Shown here piece by piece: positions 62,584 to 64,000 of a stretch of 64,000 nt of DNA. The stretch is from NCBI GenBank assembly GCA_008933995.1, contig WARS01000033.1:10864287-10928286 (forward strand), read 5' to 3'. Position numbers and translations under genes: made by a program. Numbering within the stretch: the first letter of the stretch is position 1; the number at the start of each line of letters is the position of its first letter. The notes beneath the pieces are model-generated. The model was not told the DNA's origin, did no database searches, and saw nothing but the letters and a program-made list of their open reading frames with translations. This DNA is from Datnioides undecimradiatus. Lineage: Eukaryota > Chordata > Actinopteri > Lobotiformes > Datnioididae.

Positions 62584-64000
62584 CTTGAGAGCAAAGTAGG
62601 GACGGACGGGAGACAAGGGACAGGACAGAGGTAGAGGTGAAAGTTGGAGCGGGGGAGAGGAGAGATGGTATCAAAAGAAGAAGAGTGATATGAGAGAGGA
62701 AGGGAGAGAAACGAGAAAATTAGATTTTCTCCATCATAGACTTCAAAACTTAATTCTGTAAAATTAATTTTGGGCTTTTTTTTGCTGAAGTAGACATCTT
62801 CCTAAAAAACTGATTTTTTCCCCCTTTTGTTTTATGAGTTTTAAGCGTAAGTATTAGAATTAGAGTCTGTTTCCTTCATTCTTTTCCAACTTATGAAAGG
62901 CTCAAACTCATAACACTGTGGGGAAAAAAAATATCAAGAGATTTAATCAAAATGTCTACTCTCACGGAATGACAACACAAAATATCAATATCACTGTTTG
63001 TCTTTTAATATGCAGCAGTGACACGGCTGAAATTCGTCCATGAGGAGGTTTCATGAAAGGCACAAACTGATAAGGAGCATTCACAGACAGAGGGGCACAC
63101 AAGTCCACCAAACACATACACACACACACACACCACACGAGACAATAAGACAGGTACGCACAAGCTAACAGAGACACGAACAAGCATGGCAAACAGCAGA
63201 GCACATATGAAAAGAAACAATAAATAATGAGGATTATAGCTCATTTAGATGTTTTCCAACGGCTTTTCAGATCTTTTTATTCGCACAGTTGTACACTGTG
63301 TCCCTGCTTGTTGCTTTTGGAAACATCTGGTGGTGTTTAGCCATCTGTTCCCGCGCGTGTGTGTGTCCAAGAATTTGTCACATTATGTGGCTAAACTGGA
63401 CTTGAGAGACAGGCACCTTTTCTACCTGGCTCCCCTGCCGCCGCAGAGGGATATGCAAACATCAACCTTTACATTAATGGTCTCATTAGACTGCCTGCAT
63501 CTGCATACATGTGATGGAAATGGCAACGCTTTGAAACAAACCCACAGTTAACAGCTTGGATGGTTTTGTGATTTTAAGTAGTCCTGAATCAAATCATGTG
63601 GTTCCAAGACCAATTCAAACAGATCTTGTTGCTATCAACTCAACCCGGGTTCATCAAGTTAAATCTGAGACTCTCTTTTTGATGCTGCAGGGAAATGTAT
63701 TTAACACCTCTTTGCCAGTCACACTCGTCAAACAATGAAAGCATGTGTAGAAAACCAGTTTGGATGATAAGGCCTGGAATTATCCATCATTATATCACCT
63801 TATGTTCAATACTTCTCATCAGATGCAACAATAATTTCTATTAATTAATCCAAACAAATCAATGTGACTGAGATCCAGAGAAGCGGCATATATTAGACAG
63901 TAACAGTAACTCTAAATGTTTTTTAATGCTTTAAGACCTGCAGACCTTAGTCAGACATTACGACATTTTAGAATGAAAGTACATAAACTTAGGAACAATG
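62584..64000 (-). other. rapgef6: rapgef6 intron, upstream end of window
   Basis: The next upstream rapgef6 exon is not recognised here, so the N-terminal exons must lie past 64,000. The sequence includes a purine-rich (plus strand) tract at 62.59-62.72 kb and a CA-rich patch at 63.11 kb. Confidence 0.7.

Noticed and set aside
63249-63551. Possible further upstream rapgef6 exon (GC-rich patch near 63.4 kb)
   Set aside because: The minus-strand reading gives no PDZ-GEF sequence and no polypyrimidine tract plus AG at a fitting place.

Overview
The window looks like genomic DNA from a bony fish, most likely a percomorph teleost. Genes are broken into short exons with GT/AG splice sites, introns and spacers are AT-rich, long (CA/TG)n microsatellites are frequent, there are worn fragments of fish-type LINE retrotransposons, and one dispersed repeat matches a family I remember from percomorph genomes. 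Nothing prokaryotic or viral was seen.

One protein-coding gene can be supported. It is the 3' part of rapgef6 (PDZ-GEF2), a Rap guanine-nucleotide exchange factor, on the minus strand from about 62.6 kb down to about 33.9 kb. Fourteen exons join without a phase conflict into 957 complete codons. They encode a linker, the Ras-association (RA) domain, the whole RasGEF catalytic domain, and a long Ser/Pro-rich tail with two PPxY motifs and the C-terminal PDZ ligand VSAV. The cyclic-nucleotide-binding-like, REM and PDZ domains expected upstream must lie beyond position 64,000. A fifteenth exon at 43,437-44,164 has a good acceptor in the same phase and its own stop codon, so it looks like an alternative last exon that replaces the normal tail. 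One exon is only 24 bp long.

From 33.9 to 37.4 kb the sequence reads as a long 3'UTR ending in AATAAA signals. From 1 to 33.9 kb I find no exon I can defend. That part holds microsatellites, two LINE relics on the plus strand (about 10.1-10.4 kb and 12.9-13.1 kb), a dispersed repeat near 16.4-16.6 kb, and one CpG-rich promoter-like patch near 23.8-24.0 kb. The rapgef6 introns hold more microsatellites and a reverse-transcriptase relic at 51.3-51.4 kb.

The least expected structure is a perfect 62-bp direct duplication. One copy is coding sequence inside the alternative last exon (43,539-43,600). The other is about 1 kb away, in the intron between that exon and the next constitutive exon (42,544-42,605), and overlaps one arm of a small hairpin. 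Beyond this I found no clearly new biological system. All family statements come from memory, without database searches.
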